8,878 bases of DNA. Source: Planctomycetota bacterium (GTDB lineage Bacteria; Planctomycetota; SZUA-567). This document shows positions 1-6,637 of the stretch, piece by piece (positions within the stretch are counted from its first letter, which is position 1; each line of letters starts with the position of its first letter). Where the stretch lies: contig JAISYD010000066.1 in assembly GCA_031270145.1 (NCBI GenBank), positions 1-8,878 of the forward strand. The letters are read 5' to 3'. The notes under the pieces were generated by a model. The model worked only from the letters and a program-made list of their open reading frames with translations. It had not been told where the DNA came from and ran no database searches. A program made the position numbers and the translations under genes.

Positions 1-141
1 GGATTCATAGCCGCCAACCGCCCGCAGGATCTGCCGCCCCCGGAAAGGGAAGGCGGTGCAGCCAATCGCCGCCAGGGCCAGGCAGACGGAAAAAAATACC
101 GTGCCGAACACTAGTGAACGGCGCAATCCGAATTGACGCAT
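1..141 (-). CDS. Partial exported or lipoprotein-like protein (N-terminus only)
   Basis: Reading leftward from an ATG at 141-139 gives 47 open codons to the window edge, so only the N-terminus is seen. It starts MRQFGLRRSL and has a positively charged n-region (three Arg in the first eight residues). A hydrophobic core follows at about residues 10-27 (VFGTVFFSVCLALAAIG), then Cys28. The core looks like a signal peptide or a single membrane anchor. A25-I26-G27-C28 is a weak lipobox because position -3 is Ala rather than Leu, so lipoprotein status is uncertain. The visible mature part begins CTAFPFRGRQILRAV and I do not recognise a family. The start is supported by a GGAG Shine-Dalgarno site at 153-150 (8-nt spacing) and a promoter at 195-223. 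A run of seven T (96-90 on the plus strand) lies in the hydrophobic core and could be prone to slippage. The gene is divergent from cheA. Confidence 0.6.
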   Translation of the reverse strand, partial: MRQFGLRRSLVFGTVFFSVCLALAAIGCTAFPFRGRQILRAVGGYES

Positions 142-194
142 GGAAGTTTCTCCGTATCGGCGGATGCGTCAAACACCGCAGCCGCCAGTGGAAA

Positions 195-223
195 ATAATA
201 CGACAACTCCAAAAATCGCGCAA
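195..223 (-). promoter_or_regulatory. Sigma70-type promoter for the left-edge minus-strand gene
   Basis: Read on the minus strand, TTGCGC (223-218; 3 of 6 to TTGACA) is followed after exactly 17 nt by TATTAT (200-195; 5 of 6 to TATAAT). Transcription would start near 188, giving a leader of about 47 nt before the ATG at 141. The spacing and -10 box are good and the -35 box is weak. Confidence 0.45.
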
Positions 224-300
224 GGAAGGCGGATTGAAATCAAGGGTCATTCCAGGGCCAAGGCATAAATGGGCGGGCAATTGTTTTATCGCTCGCGACG

Positions 301-451
301 TGTAAAAGCATGCCTGTCGATTTGTCTGGGAGGGCGGCTAGGCGGGCGGTCTTATTTCCAGGTCTCCGGTTCATTGTTTAGGCGGCATTGATCCGCCCAA
401 GGGAAATTTTAATGCCTGGGCCCCGCTGGCCGGAAGGCCGGCGGGATTTTT
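301..451 (+). ncRNA. Candidate untranslated transcript or leader ending at a terminator (speculative)
   Basis: No convincing gene lies on either strand between 142 and 553, yet a rightward intrinsic terminator sits at 422-451, which implies some plus-strand transcript ends there. A poor promoter candidate is TTGTTT (281-286), 16 nt, TAAAAG (303-308). The stretch contains G-rich DNA at 328-349 (GGG-AGGG-CGG-CTAGG-CGGG-CGG). It also has a short hairpin, GGCGG at 381-385 with CCGCC at 393-397. GGCATT at 384-389 can pair instead with AATGCC at 411-416, so two helices exclude each other. CCGCCC at 393-398 could also pair with GGGCGG at 332-337 or 344-349. This resembles a small RNA or an attenuated leader, but I match it to no known RNA family, and GC-rich DNA makes chance pairings common. 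Confidence 0.2.
422..451 (+). terminator. Intrinsic terminator upstream of cheA
   Basis: CCCGCTGGCC (422-431) pairs with GGCCGGCGGG (436-445) through 10 bp including one G-T wobble. The loop is GGAA, a GNRA-type tetraloop, and ATTTTT follows at 446-451. The opposite strand has no T-tract after the stem, so it works rightward only. It has no visible upstream protein gene to terminate. It lies immediately before the proposed cheA promoter, so it could shield cheA from read-through or act as an attenuator. Confidence 0.55.
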
Positions 452-454
452 CAT

Positions 455-483
455 TTCCCCATCCCCTTTATTTTGTATATAAT
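455..483 (+). promoter_or_regulatory. Probable cheA promoter
   Basis: A perfect TATAAT (-10) lies at 478-483. The hexamer 17 nt upstream, TTTCCC at 455-460, matches TTGACA at only 3 of 6 positions, so activator help is possible. Transcription would start near 490, about 64 nt before the ATG at 554. If correct, a TTG start at 473 for cheA is ruled out because it falls inside the promoter. Confidence 0.4.
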
Positions 484-542
484 CGGCTTGGTTCGGGACG
501 TTTCCCCGGGGATTCCCGGAGGCATTGCCACAGGGTTGCCAT

Positions 543-546
543 GGAG
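543..546 (+). promoter_or_regulatory. Shine-Dalgarno site that fixes the cheA start
   Basis: GGAG lies 7 nt upstream of the ATG at 554-556. An in-frame TTG at 473 lacks a comparable site and overlaps the predicted promoter, so 554 is the preferred start. Confidence 0.55.
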
Positions 547-553
547 CGAAGAT

Positions 554-3415
554 ATGGCGGACAATTCAGCGCCAGACATGGGCGGCATGGACCCAAGTCT
601 ATTGCAGGACTTCATTTCCGAAAGCCAAGAACTCCTTGACGGCCTTGATCCGCTATTCGTTTCCCTGGAGGCGACCCCGGATGACATGTCGATCCTGGAC
701 GGGATATTCCGGCCAGTACATTCGGTGAAGGGCAATTCCGGTTTCTTTGGGCTGACCAACATCAAGAAATTCGCCCATGTCATGGAAAACTTCCTGGGGG
801 AATTTCGCTCCCGCAAACGCGTCGCCACCCCCCATCTCATCGATCTGCTTTTGAAGGGCGTGGATTTCCTCCGCGGCATGATCAACCGCTTGGCCCAGGG
901 CGACTTTTCCGGCAATTTCCTTCCCGAGGAGCAGGCGCACCTTGATATTATGAACCAGGCGGCGGGCGACGCGCCATCCGCCGGACCGGCGTCGGCGGCC
1001 GACTCTCCGGAGAGGGCGGCCGGCAAATTGCTGGATGTCTACGGCAAGGCCAAGGGGGGCGACGCCGCCGCCCTCGAGGCGCTGGGCGGCGCCATCAATG
1101 CCTTCGTGGAGGCGGCCCTGCCCGATTATTTCAAGGGGGCGGGCGGGGGCGACGGCCCGACCTCGGTCGGCTACCGTTTGGGGTCGGAGGACGTCACGGG
1201 GTTCGTCAACACCGCCGCCGGCTTCATCGCCGGGCTGGAAAAAAACGAAAAGGAGGAGGCCAGGTGCGAGGCCTTCCTCACCGCCATCCAACTCATCGAG
1301 GACAATGGCGAGAAGGGCGACAAGGAGATAATCGCCCTGGTCGAGCAGATCAAGGACGACTTCATCACTATCCACGAGTCCGGCATCGGCTTCGACCCGT
1401 TGATGACCAGCCTGATCCGGGAGCGGTTCGACAACATCCTGAAAAAGCTCGAAAGATACGAAATCGGCGGCGGCGGCGACTTCTACCTGCTGAACAACAA
1501 CGTCACCGACGTCATCAAGGCGATGCGGGACTTTGTCGCCGACATCCAGAAGCTGGAAAAGGATTCCGGACCGTCGGACGCCTTCATCGGCAACATCGCC
1601 GCGCTGCGGGGCATGTCGGCCGGCAGCCCGGGGCTCAGCAAGGCGCTGGAGCGGATCCAGGACGATTTCGTCACCATCCACGGGGCCGGCATCGGCTTCG
1701 ACGATCTTATGCAGAGCTTGATTTCGGAACGCCTGACCAGCATCCTCTCCTTCCTGGAGCGGCGCCAGCCGGCCCGCTTCGTCTACAAGCTGGGCGACGC
1801 CGACGTCACCGGGCAGATCGGCCGGATCGAGGCTTTCATCGCCGATCCCGCCGCCGTGGTGGAGGATGCCCGGGCCCTGGCCGGCTTGACCAGCAGCTTA
1901 CAGGAGTTGGGCGAGGCGGGCGAGAAGGCCGGCAAGCCGGAGTTTGGCCGGGCGGCGGCTTTGGCGGGCGACCTGGACATGCTGGCCAACAGCGGCGTCG
2001 GCATCGACGAGCAAATGCGCGCCATGTTCCGGGAACAGGTCGACAAGATACTGGCCCAGGTCGACAAGGCGCTAGCCGACGACAAGCCGTCCGCCCCGGG
2101 TCCGGCCAAGCCGGCGGAGAAGCCGGCCGAGGCCGCGTCGGCGCCGCCCCGGGACGCCGCCAGGCCGACGGCCGGCGGCCAGACCCACCAGGAGTCGTCC
2201 GGCAAGACCCTGCGGGTGGCGGAGGAGAAGGTCGACCACTTCATGGGTTTCGTCGGCGAGCTCATCATCACCGGCGAAGTGTTCGCATATATCCAAAAGA
2301 AGCTGGAGCAATATCCAGAGGTGCGGAAGGTGTCGCAGGAATTCAAGAACGCCAACCTGTCCTTCAACGAGTTGTCGGCCAACCTCCAGAAAAGCCTCAT
2401 GGAGGTCCGCCGGGTGCCGCTGAAGACGGTCCTGCAGAAATTGCATCGCATCATCCGCGACACCGCCGCCGCCCTCAACAAGAAGATCGAGCTCGACATC
2501 GTGGGCGAGGATGTGCAAATCGACAAGTCGCTGCTGGAGGGGCTGGAAAGCCCGCTGGTCCACATGATCCGCAATTCGGTCGACCACGGGATCGAGCCGC
2601 CGGCCGAGCGTCTGGCGGCCGGCAAGCCGGAAACCGGCCGCGTACGCGTCAACGCCTTCGCGACCGAGGAGAAGTTCACCCTGACCATTGAGGACGACGG
2701 CAAGGGTCTGGACGTCGCCGCCGTCAAGGCCAAGGCGGTTTCCCGCGGGATGCTGACCGAGGACGCGGCCCGCAACCTGCCGGACAAGGATGCCTTCCGG
2801 CTCATCTTCAACGCCGGGCTGTCCACCGCCAAGGTGGTGACCGATGTTTCCGGCCGCGGCGTCGGCATGGACGTGGTGCTCTCGAACATCACCAAGATGA
2901 ACGGCAGCATCGCGGTGGATTCCGCCCTGGGCAAGGGCAGCGTCTTCACCATCATCCTCCCGATGACCGTCACCCTCACCGTCATCGACGGGTTGGTGGC
3001 CCGGGTCGGCGATCAGTTCTACATCATCCCGCTCTCCGACGTCCGCGAATCGGTCAAGCCGTCGGCGGCGCAGGTGCACGTCATCCAGGGCTCCCAGGAA
3101 GTGCTGAATGTGCGGGGCGTGCTCCACCCCATCGTCAGGCTGAACCGGGTGCTGGGCATTTATTCCGGCAATGCGGTCGAGAAGACCACCGATGCCACCG
3201 CCGTGCTGATTCAGGGCAAGCAAGGCATCGGCGCCGCCTTCCTGGTGGACGAGTTGATCGGCCAGCAGTCGGTGGTGGTGAAGGATCTCGGCAAGGAGTT
3301 CGCCAACATCCGCTGCCTCCAGGGCGGCTCCATCCTGGGGGACGGCCGGGTCGGGCTGGTGCTGAGCGTGCAGGGCGTGCTGGAGAACGTCGGGCTGGCC
3401 CAGGCGGCGGAGTGA
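554..3415 (+). CDS. cheA: CheA-type chemotaxis histidine kinase with three internal repeats in place of P2
   Basis: This is a cytoplasmic kinase that would autophosphorylate on its Hpt domain under receptor/CheW control and pass phosphate to CheY or CheB. It has 953 residues; E. coli CheA has about 654. P1/Hpt spans about 12-125 with HSVKG at 56-60 (phosphoacceptor His56). Three tandem repeats of about 102 residues follow (206-507), where P2 would be. An Ala/Pro-rich linker covers 508-549. P3 dimerisation begins at 551 (KTLRVAEEKVDHFMGFVGEL). P4 ATPase has an N-box HMIRNSVDHGIE (670-681), G1 DDGKGL (714-719), F-box-like IFNAGLSTA (751-759; Ala and Leu where PGF is usual) and G2 GRGVGMDVV (768-776). 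P5, CheW-like, covers about 805-948. Catalytic motifs look intact, so it should be active. There is no receiver domain, and no cheW, cheY, cheB, cheR or receptor gene is in view. pdxY follows after 34 nt. The CheA identity is secure; the signalling output is unknown. Confidence 0.93.
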   Translation: MADNSAPDMGGMDPSLLQDFISESQELLDGLDPLFVSLEATPDDMSILDGIFRPVHSVKGNSGFFGLTNIKKFAHVMENFLGEFRSRKRVATPHLIDLLLKGVDFLRGMINRLAQGDFSGNFLPEEQAHLDIMNQAAGDAPSAGPASAADSPERAAGKLLDVYGKAKGGDAAALEALGGAINAFVEAALPDYFKGAGGGDGPTSVGYRLGSEDVTGFVNTAAGFIAGLEKNEKEEARCEAFLTAIQLIEDNGEKGDKEIIALVEQIKDDFITIHESGIGFDPLMTSLIRERFDNILKKLERYEIGGGGDFYLLNNNVTDVIKAMRDFVADIQKLEKDSGPSDAFIGNIAALRGMSAGSPGLSKALERIQDDFVTIHGAGIGFDDLMQSLISERLTSILSFLERRQPARFVYKLGDADVTGQIGRIEAFIADPAAVVEDARALAGLTSSLQELGEAGEKAGKPEFGRAAALAGDLDMLANSGVGIDEQMRAMFREQVDKILAQVDKALADDKPSAPGPAKPAEKPAEAASAPPRDAARPTAGGQTHQESSGKTLRVAEEKVDHFMGFVGELIITGEVFAYIQKKLEQYPEVRKVSQEFKNANLSFNELSANLQKSLMEVRRVPLKTVLQKLHRIIRDTAAALNKKIELDIVGEDVQIDKSLLEGLESPLVHMIRNSVDHGIEPPAERLAAGKPETGRVRVNAFATEEKFTLTIEDDGKGLDVAAVKAKAVSRGMLTEDAARNLPDKDAFRLIFNAGLSTAKVVTDVSGRGVGMDVVLSNITKMNGSIAVDSALGKGSVFTIILPMTVTLTVIDGLVARVGDQFYIIPLSDVRESVKPSAAQVHVIQGSQEVLNVRGVLHPIVRLNRVLGIYSGNAVEKTTDATAVLIQGKQGIGAAFLVDELIGQQSVVVKDLGKEFANIRCLQGGSILGDGRVGLVLSVQGVLENVGLAQAAE
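1169..2074 (+). repeat. Three tandem protein repeats of about 102 residues inside cheA
   Basis: In the 953-residue protein, units begin near 206, 308 and 409. Each opens with an aromatic/Leu pair and a DVT-like triplet: D213-V-T, N316-V-T and D417-V-T. Each ends with a glycine-rich turn and a helix: DDFITIHESGIGFD (268-281), DDFVTIHGAGIGFD (370-383) and DMLANSGVGID (475-485). The helix patterns are LMTSLIRERFDNILKKLER, LMQSLISERLTSILSFLER and a diverged MRAMFREQVDKILAQVD. Matching positions lie 101-103 residues apart. Units 1 and 2 are closest; unit 3 is degenerate and its His is Ala478. I do not recognise the domain; it looks mainly helical. Confidence 0.75.
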
Positions 3416-3449
3416 CGCCGCATCGGCGGCGATGTAAAAGGGGGTCGGC

Positions 3450-4313
3450 GTGAAATCAATCCTGTCCATCCAATCCCATGTCGTTTACGGCCATGCCGGC
3501 AACTCCGCCGCGGTTTTCCCGATGCGGCGGCTTGGGGTGGACGTCTGGCCGCTGAACACCGTCCAATTCTCCAACCACACCCAATATCCCGAGGGCTGGA
3601 AGGGCATGGTCATGTCGCGCGAGCACTTCCTGGACATCGCCGACGGCCTGGAGGCGATCGGGAAGCTGGTCGCCTGCGATGCCGTCCTGTCCGGCTACAT
3701 CGGCTCGGCCGAGCAGGGCGAGGTGTTGCTGCAAATCGCGGCGCGGGTGAAAAAGGCCAACCCCGCCGCCTGGTTCTTTTGCGATCCGGTCATGGGGCAT
3801 CCGGTCAAGGGCTGCAAGGTGGCGCCGGGGGTGGCCGAATTTCACCGGGACCGCGCCGTCCTCGCCGCCGACATCATGTCGCCGAACGTCCTCGAGCTGG
3901 AGACCCTGATGCGCTGCGAGCTGCGCGACGTGGCCGGCTGCCTGGAAGCGGCCCGCGAACTCTGCCACAAGGGGCCGCGCATGGTGCTGGTGAAGCACCT
4001 GAGCTACGCCGCCTCGGATCCGGGCTCGTTCGAGATGCTTTTGATCGCGCCGGGCGAGGCTTGGCACATCCGCCGCCCCATGATCCACTTCGAGCGCCAG
4101 CCGGTGGGGGTGGGGGATCTTACCAGCGGCCTCCTGCTGGCCTCCCTTCTTCTCGGCCGGTCGCCCCGCGAAGCGCTGGAGTTCACCGCCGCCGCCGTAT
4201 ACGAGGTCATGCTGGCCACCAAGGCGGCGGGTTCCAACGAATTGCAATTGGTGGCGGCGCAGGACGCCATGGTTAACCCTCAGCGCGCCTTCCAGGCGGA
4301 GAGGATGGCTTGA
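3450..4313 (+). CDS. pdxY: Pyridoxal kinase PdxY
   Basis: This ATP-dependent cytoplasmic kinase phosphorylates pyridoxal to pyridoxal 5'-phosphate in vitamin B6 salvage. It has 287 residues, the same length as E. coli PdxY, and near-identical blocks as I recall that protein: SIQSHVVYGHAGNSA (6-20), WPLNTVQFSNHTQY (33-46), LSGYIGSAEQGE (80-91), CDPVMGHPVKGC (111-122), APGVAEFH (125-132) and QPVGVGDLTSGLLL (217-230). In this ribokinase-superfamily fold the GVGD aspartate (Asp223) is the catalytic base. Cys122 matches the cysteine reported to bind pyridoxal covalently in E. coli PdxY. The start is GTG at 3450 with AAGGGGG at 3438-3444, 5 nt upstream; a TAA in the same region blocks a longer start. 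It lies 34 nt after cheA and overlaps priA by 4 nt, so it is probably co-transcribed with both. PdxK is the alternative, but length and motifs favour PdxY. Confidence 0.95.
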   Translation: MKSILSIQSHVVYGHAGNSAAVFPMRRLGVDVWPLNTVQFSNHTQYPEGWKGMVMSREHFLDIADGLEAIGKLVACDAVLSGYIGSAEQGEVLLQIAARVKKANPAAWFFCDPVMGHPVKGCKVAPGVAEFHRDRAVLAADIMSPNVLELETLMRCELRDVAGCLEAARELCHKGPRMVLVKHLSYAASDPGSFEMLLIAPGEAWHIRRPMIHFERQPVGVGDLTSGLLLASLLLGRSPREALEFTAAAVYEVMLATKAAGSNELQLVAAQDAMVNPQRAFQAERMA

Positions 4314-6574
4314 GCCGTTCCGGGGCGGAGCTCTACGCCGGGGTGGTGGTGGAGGCGCCGCTCAGCGAAATATTCCATTACCGGGTGCCGGAGCGCCTGG
4401 CCGGGCGTATACGCCCCGGTGATCGGGCCGAAATCCCCTTCGCCCGCCGCCGGACGCGGGGCGTGGTGGTGTCGCTTTCCCCGGTTGCGCCCATCGATCC
4501 CGCGCTTATCAAGGAACTGCTGGATATCTCTCCGGAAGAGGAGCGCATACCGGAGGATATCCTGGAATTGTCCCGCTGGGTCGCCGCCTATTACCACTGC
4601 GGCTGGGGCATGGCCCTGGCCGCCGCCATCCCCGCCGGCGTGAAGCATGGGCGGCGGGAACGCTTGGCCAGGAGGGTGGAGCTGGCGTCCGATCCCGACC
4701 TGATCGAAGCCGGGGCGGCGGAGCTGGGTCGGCGGGCCCCCAAACAGGCGGCGGCGCTTCTGGAGCTCCTCGCCTGGTTCCGCGGGCATCCGGGCGCCGT
4801 CCTGCCCGCCGATTGCCCCGACCTCGGGAAGGCCGCCTCGGCGGAAATCCTCCGTCAACTGGCCAAAAAGGGGTTGATTCGCCTGCTCGATGCGGAAGCG
4901 GCCTGGGAGGATCCCTTTCCCGCCGGGGAAGGGGGGGAGGGGAGTTCCGCCGCCGCCGAACCGGTCCTCACCGCCGAGCAGACGGCGGCGCTGGCCGAGA
5001 TGGCGCCGCATGTCGGGAACGGCGAATTCCGCTCCTTTCTTCTGCACGGCGTCACCGGCAGCGGCAAGACCGAAGTGTATCTGCGGCTGATCGCCCTGGC
5101 CCTGGCGGCGGGCAAAAGCGCCCTGGTCCTGGTGCCGGAGATCAGCCTCACGCCCCAGGCGGCGTCCCGCTTCCGCCGCCGTTTCGGGGAGATCGCGGTG
5201 CTCCATTCCCATCTCGGCGACGGCGAGCGGGCGGAGCATTGGCGGCGGCTGCGCTCCGGCGGGGTGCGGGTGGCGGTGGGGGCGCGCTCGGCGGTGTTCG
5301 CCCCGTTGCGTAATCTCGGAGTGGTGGTGGTGGATGAGGAGCACGAACGCACCTACAAGCAGGACAACGATCCCCGCTACCACGCCCGCGACGTCGCCCT
5401 GATGCGGGCCAGGCTGGCCGGCGCGCTGGCGGTGCTTGGTTCCGCCACCCCCAGCCTGGAAAGTTGGGTCAACGCCGATTCGGGCAAGCACCGGCTGCTG
5501 CGCCTGACCTCCCGGCCCGGCGGGGCGCGGCGGCCCGGCGTCGAAGTGGTGGATATCCGCCGGGAATGGGTCGAGACCGGTCGGCTTGCCCTGGTTTCCC
5601 GCCGGTTGGAGCGGGCTCTGGCCGGCTGCCTGGAGCGACGGGAACAGGCCATAATCTTCCTCAACCGCCGCGGCTTCCACACCTCGGTCCGCTGCGCCGC
5701 CTGCGGCGAGGCGGTCATGTGCGGCAATTGCGACGTGGCCATGACGCACCACCGGCGGGCCGGGCTGCTGCGCTGCGGCTGCTGCGGCTCCGAGCGTGGG
5801 GTGCCGGAGTCCTGCCCCGCCTGCGGCGCCGCCAGCCTCCGCTTTTTCGGCGCCGGCACCGAAAGGGCCGAGGACGCGCTGGCCGGTTTGTTTCCCCGGG
5901 CCAGGCTGCTGCGCATGGACTCGGACAGCATGAGAGCCAGGGGCGCCCATCAGTCCTCCCTCGCCGCTTTCGCCAGGGGCGAGTACGACGTCCTGCTGGG
6001 CACTCAGATGGTGGCGAAGGGCCTTGATTTTCCCAACGTCACCCTGGTCGGCGTGCTCATGGCCGACGCGGCGCTGGAGCTGTCCGACTTTCGTTCGGCG
6101 GAGCGCACCTTCCAACTGGTGGCCCAGGTCATCGGCCGGGCCGGCCGGGCCGGCAAGGCGGGCTTGGCGGTGGTGCAGGCTTTCCAGCCCGGACATCCGG
6201 CCGTGGCGGCGGCGGCGGCGCAGGACTATGCCGCCTTCGTGGCGGGGGAGCTTTCCGGCCGCGGCCGGCTGGGTTATCCGCCGGGCCGGCGGCTGGCCCG
6301 GGTCGTGATCCAGGGCGGGAGGGAGGAGGCGGCGCGGGACGCCGCCGAGGCGGCGGGTCGGGCGGTGCGCGCCGCCATGCCGGGCGGCTGCCGCCTGTTG
6401 GGGCCGGCGCCGTGCGAGATCGAGCGGCTCCAGGGCGTGTTCCGCCGGCATATGCTCCTCTTCGCGCCCGACAACCGGATCCTGGCCGCCTGGCTGGCCG
6501 GCGCCGACCTGAGGCCGGGTTTGGACCGGGGCGCGCGTTTAATCCTTGACATCGATCCGGTGTCGATGCTTTAA
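4310..6574 (+). CDS. priA: Primosomal protein N', replication restart helicase PriA
   Basis: PriA is a 3'-to-5' superfamily-2 DNA helicase that recognises stalled forks and D-loops and reloads the replicative helicase. It has 754 residues; E. coli PriA has about 732. The N-terminal DNA-binding region is about 1-105, with GDRAEIPFARRRTRGVVVSL at 37-56, and a winged-helix region follows to about 200. Walker A is GVTGSGKT (247-254) and the DEEH box is 342-345, followed by RTYKQDNDPRYHARD. Zinc-binding CxxC pairs lie at 462/465, 471/474, 489/492 and 502/505. Cys491 is an extra cysteine beside the third pair. The C-terminal helicase lobe has GTQMVAKGLDFPNVTLVGVL (564-583) and QVIGRAGRAG (606-615). 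The protein ends with the usual ILDIDP. The start is TTG at 4310, overlapping the pdxY stop by 4 nt, with GGAGAGGA at 4298-4305 just upstream, so it is probably translationally coupled to pdxY. The next in-frame Met is residue 101, too late. The gene looks intact. Confidence 0.95.
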   Translation: MSRSGAELYAGVVVEAPLSEIFHYRVPERLAGRIRPGDRAEIPFARRRTRGVVVSLSPVAPIDPALIKELLDISPEEERIPEDILELSRWVAAYYHCGWGMALAAAIPAGVKHGRRERLARRVELASDPDLIEAGAAELGRRAPKQAAALLELLAWFRGHPGAVLPADCPDLGKAASAEILRQLAKKGLIRLLDAEAAWEDPFPAGEGGEGSSAAAEPVLTAEQTAALAEMAPHVGNGEFRSFLLHGVTGSGKTEVYLRLIALALAAGKSALVLVPEISLTPQAASRFRRRFGEIAVLHSHLGDGERAEHWRRLRSGGVRVAVGARSAVFAPLRNLGVVVVDEEHERTYKQDNDPRYHARDVALMRARLAGALAVLGSATPSLESWVNADSGKHRLLRLTSRPGGARRPGVEVVDIRREWVETGRLALVSRRLERALAGCLERREQAIIFLNRRGFHTSVRCAACGEAVMCGNCDVAMTHHRRAGLLRCGCCGSERGVPESCPACGAASLRFFGAGTERAEDALAGLFPRARLLRMDSDSMRARGAHQSSLAAFARGEYDVLLGTQMVAKGLDFPNVTLVGVLMADAALELSDFRSAERTFQLVAQVIGRAGRAGKAGLAVVQAFQPGHPAVAAAAAQDYAAFVAGELSGRGRLGYPPGRRLARVVIQGGREEAARDAAEAAGRAVRAAMPGGCRLLGPAPCEIERLQGVFRRHMLLFAPDNRILAAWLAGADLRPGLDRGARLILDIDPVSML

Positions 6575-6575
6575 T
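6546..6575 (+). promoter_or_regulatory. Sigma70-type promoter within the 3' end of priA, driving the transaldolase gene
   Basis: A perfect TTGACA (-35) at 6546-6551 is followed after 18 nt by TTTAAT (6570-6575; 5 of 6 to TATAAT). The -10 box overlaps the priA stop codon. The expected start is near 6582, giving a leader of about 56 nt to the ATG at 6638. It is the best-scoring promoter in the window by eye and would uncouple this gene from the cheA-pdxY-priA transcript. Confidence 0.6.
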
Positions 6576-6625
6576 GTGGCAATTGTTTCATGCGGACGGC
6601 GACGCATTCGCCGGATTATTTTTCT

Positions 6626-6630
6626 AGGAG
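6626..6630 (+). promoter_or_regulatory. Shine-Dalgarno site that fixes the transaldolase start
   Basis: AGGAG lies 7 nt upstream of the ATG at 6638. An in-frame ATG at 6590 would add 16 residues that do not resemble the family, and it sits only a few bases after the predicted transcription start. The 6638 start is therefore preferred. Confidence 0.65.
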
Positions 6631-6637
6631 AAGCCCT

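Noticed and set aside
5..280. 91-codon minus-strand frame overlapping the left-edge gene
   Set aside because: It is a different frame from the one with a Shine-Dalgarno site, promoter and signal peptide, and it runs across that promoter region. Its translation shows no family features.
328..349. G-rich tract considered as a stable G-quadruplex
   Set aside because: Only two or three runs reach three G; the rest are GG. A two-tier quadruplex is possible but not supported enough to list as its own feature.
473..553. In-frame upstream extension of cheA beginning at TTG 473
   Set aside because: It overlaps a perfect -10 box, lacks a Shine-Dalgarno site, and its translation does not resemble a CheA N-terminus. 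ATG 554 has GGAG 7 nt upstream.
4280..6451. Long open frame on the minus strand opposite priA (723 codons), and similar long minus-strand frames opposite cheA and pdxY
   Set aside because: Antisense open frames are common in GC-rich genes with strong third-position bias. The translations are rich in Arg, Gly, Ala, Pro and His with no recognisable motifs, and the plus-strand genes are certain.
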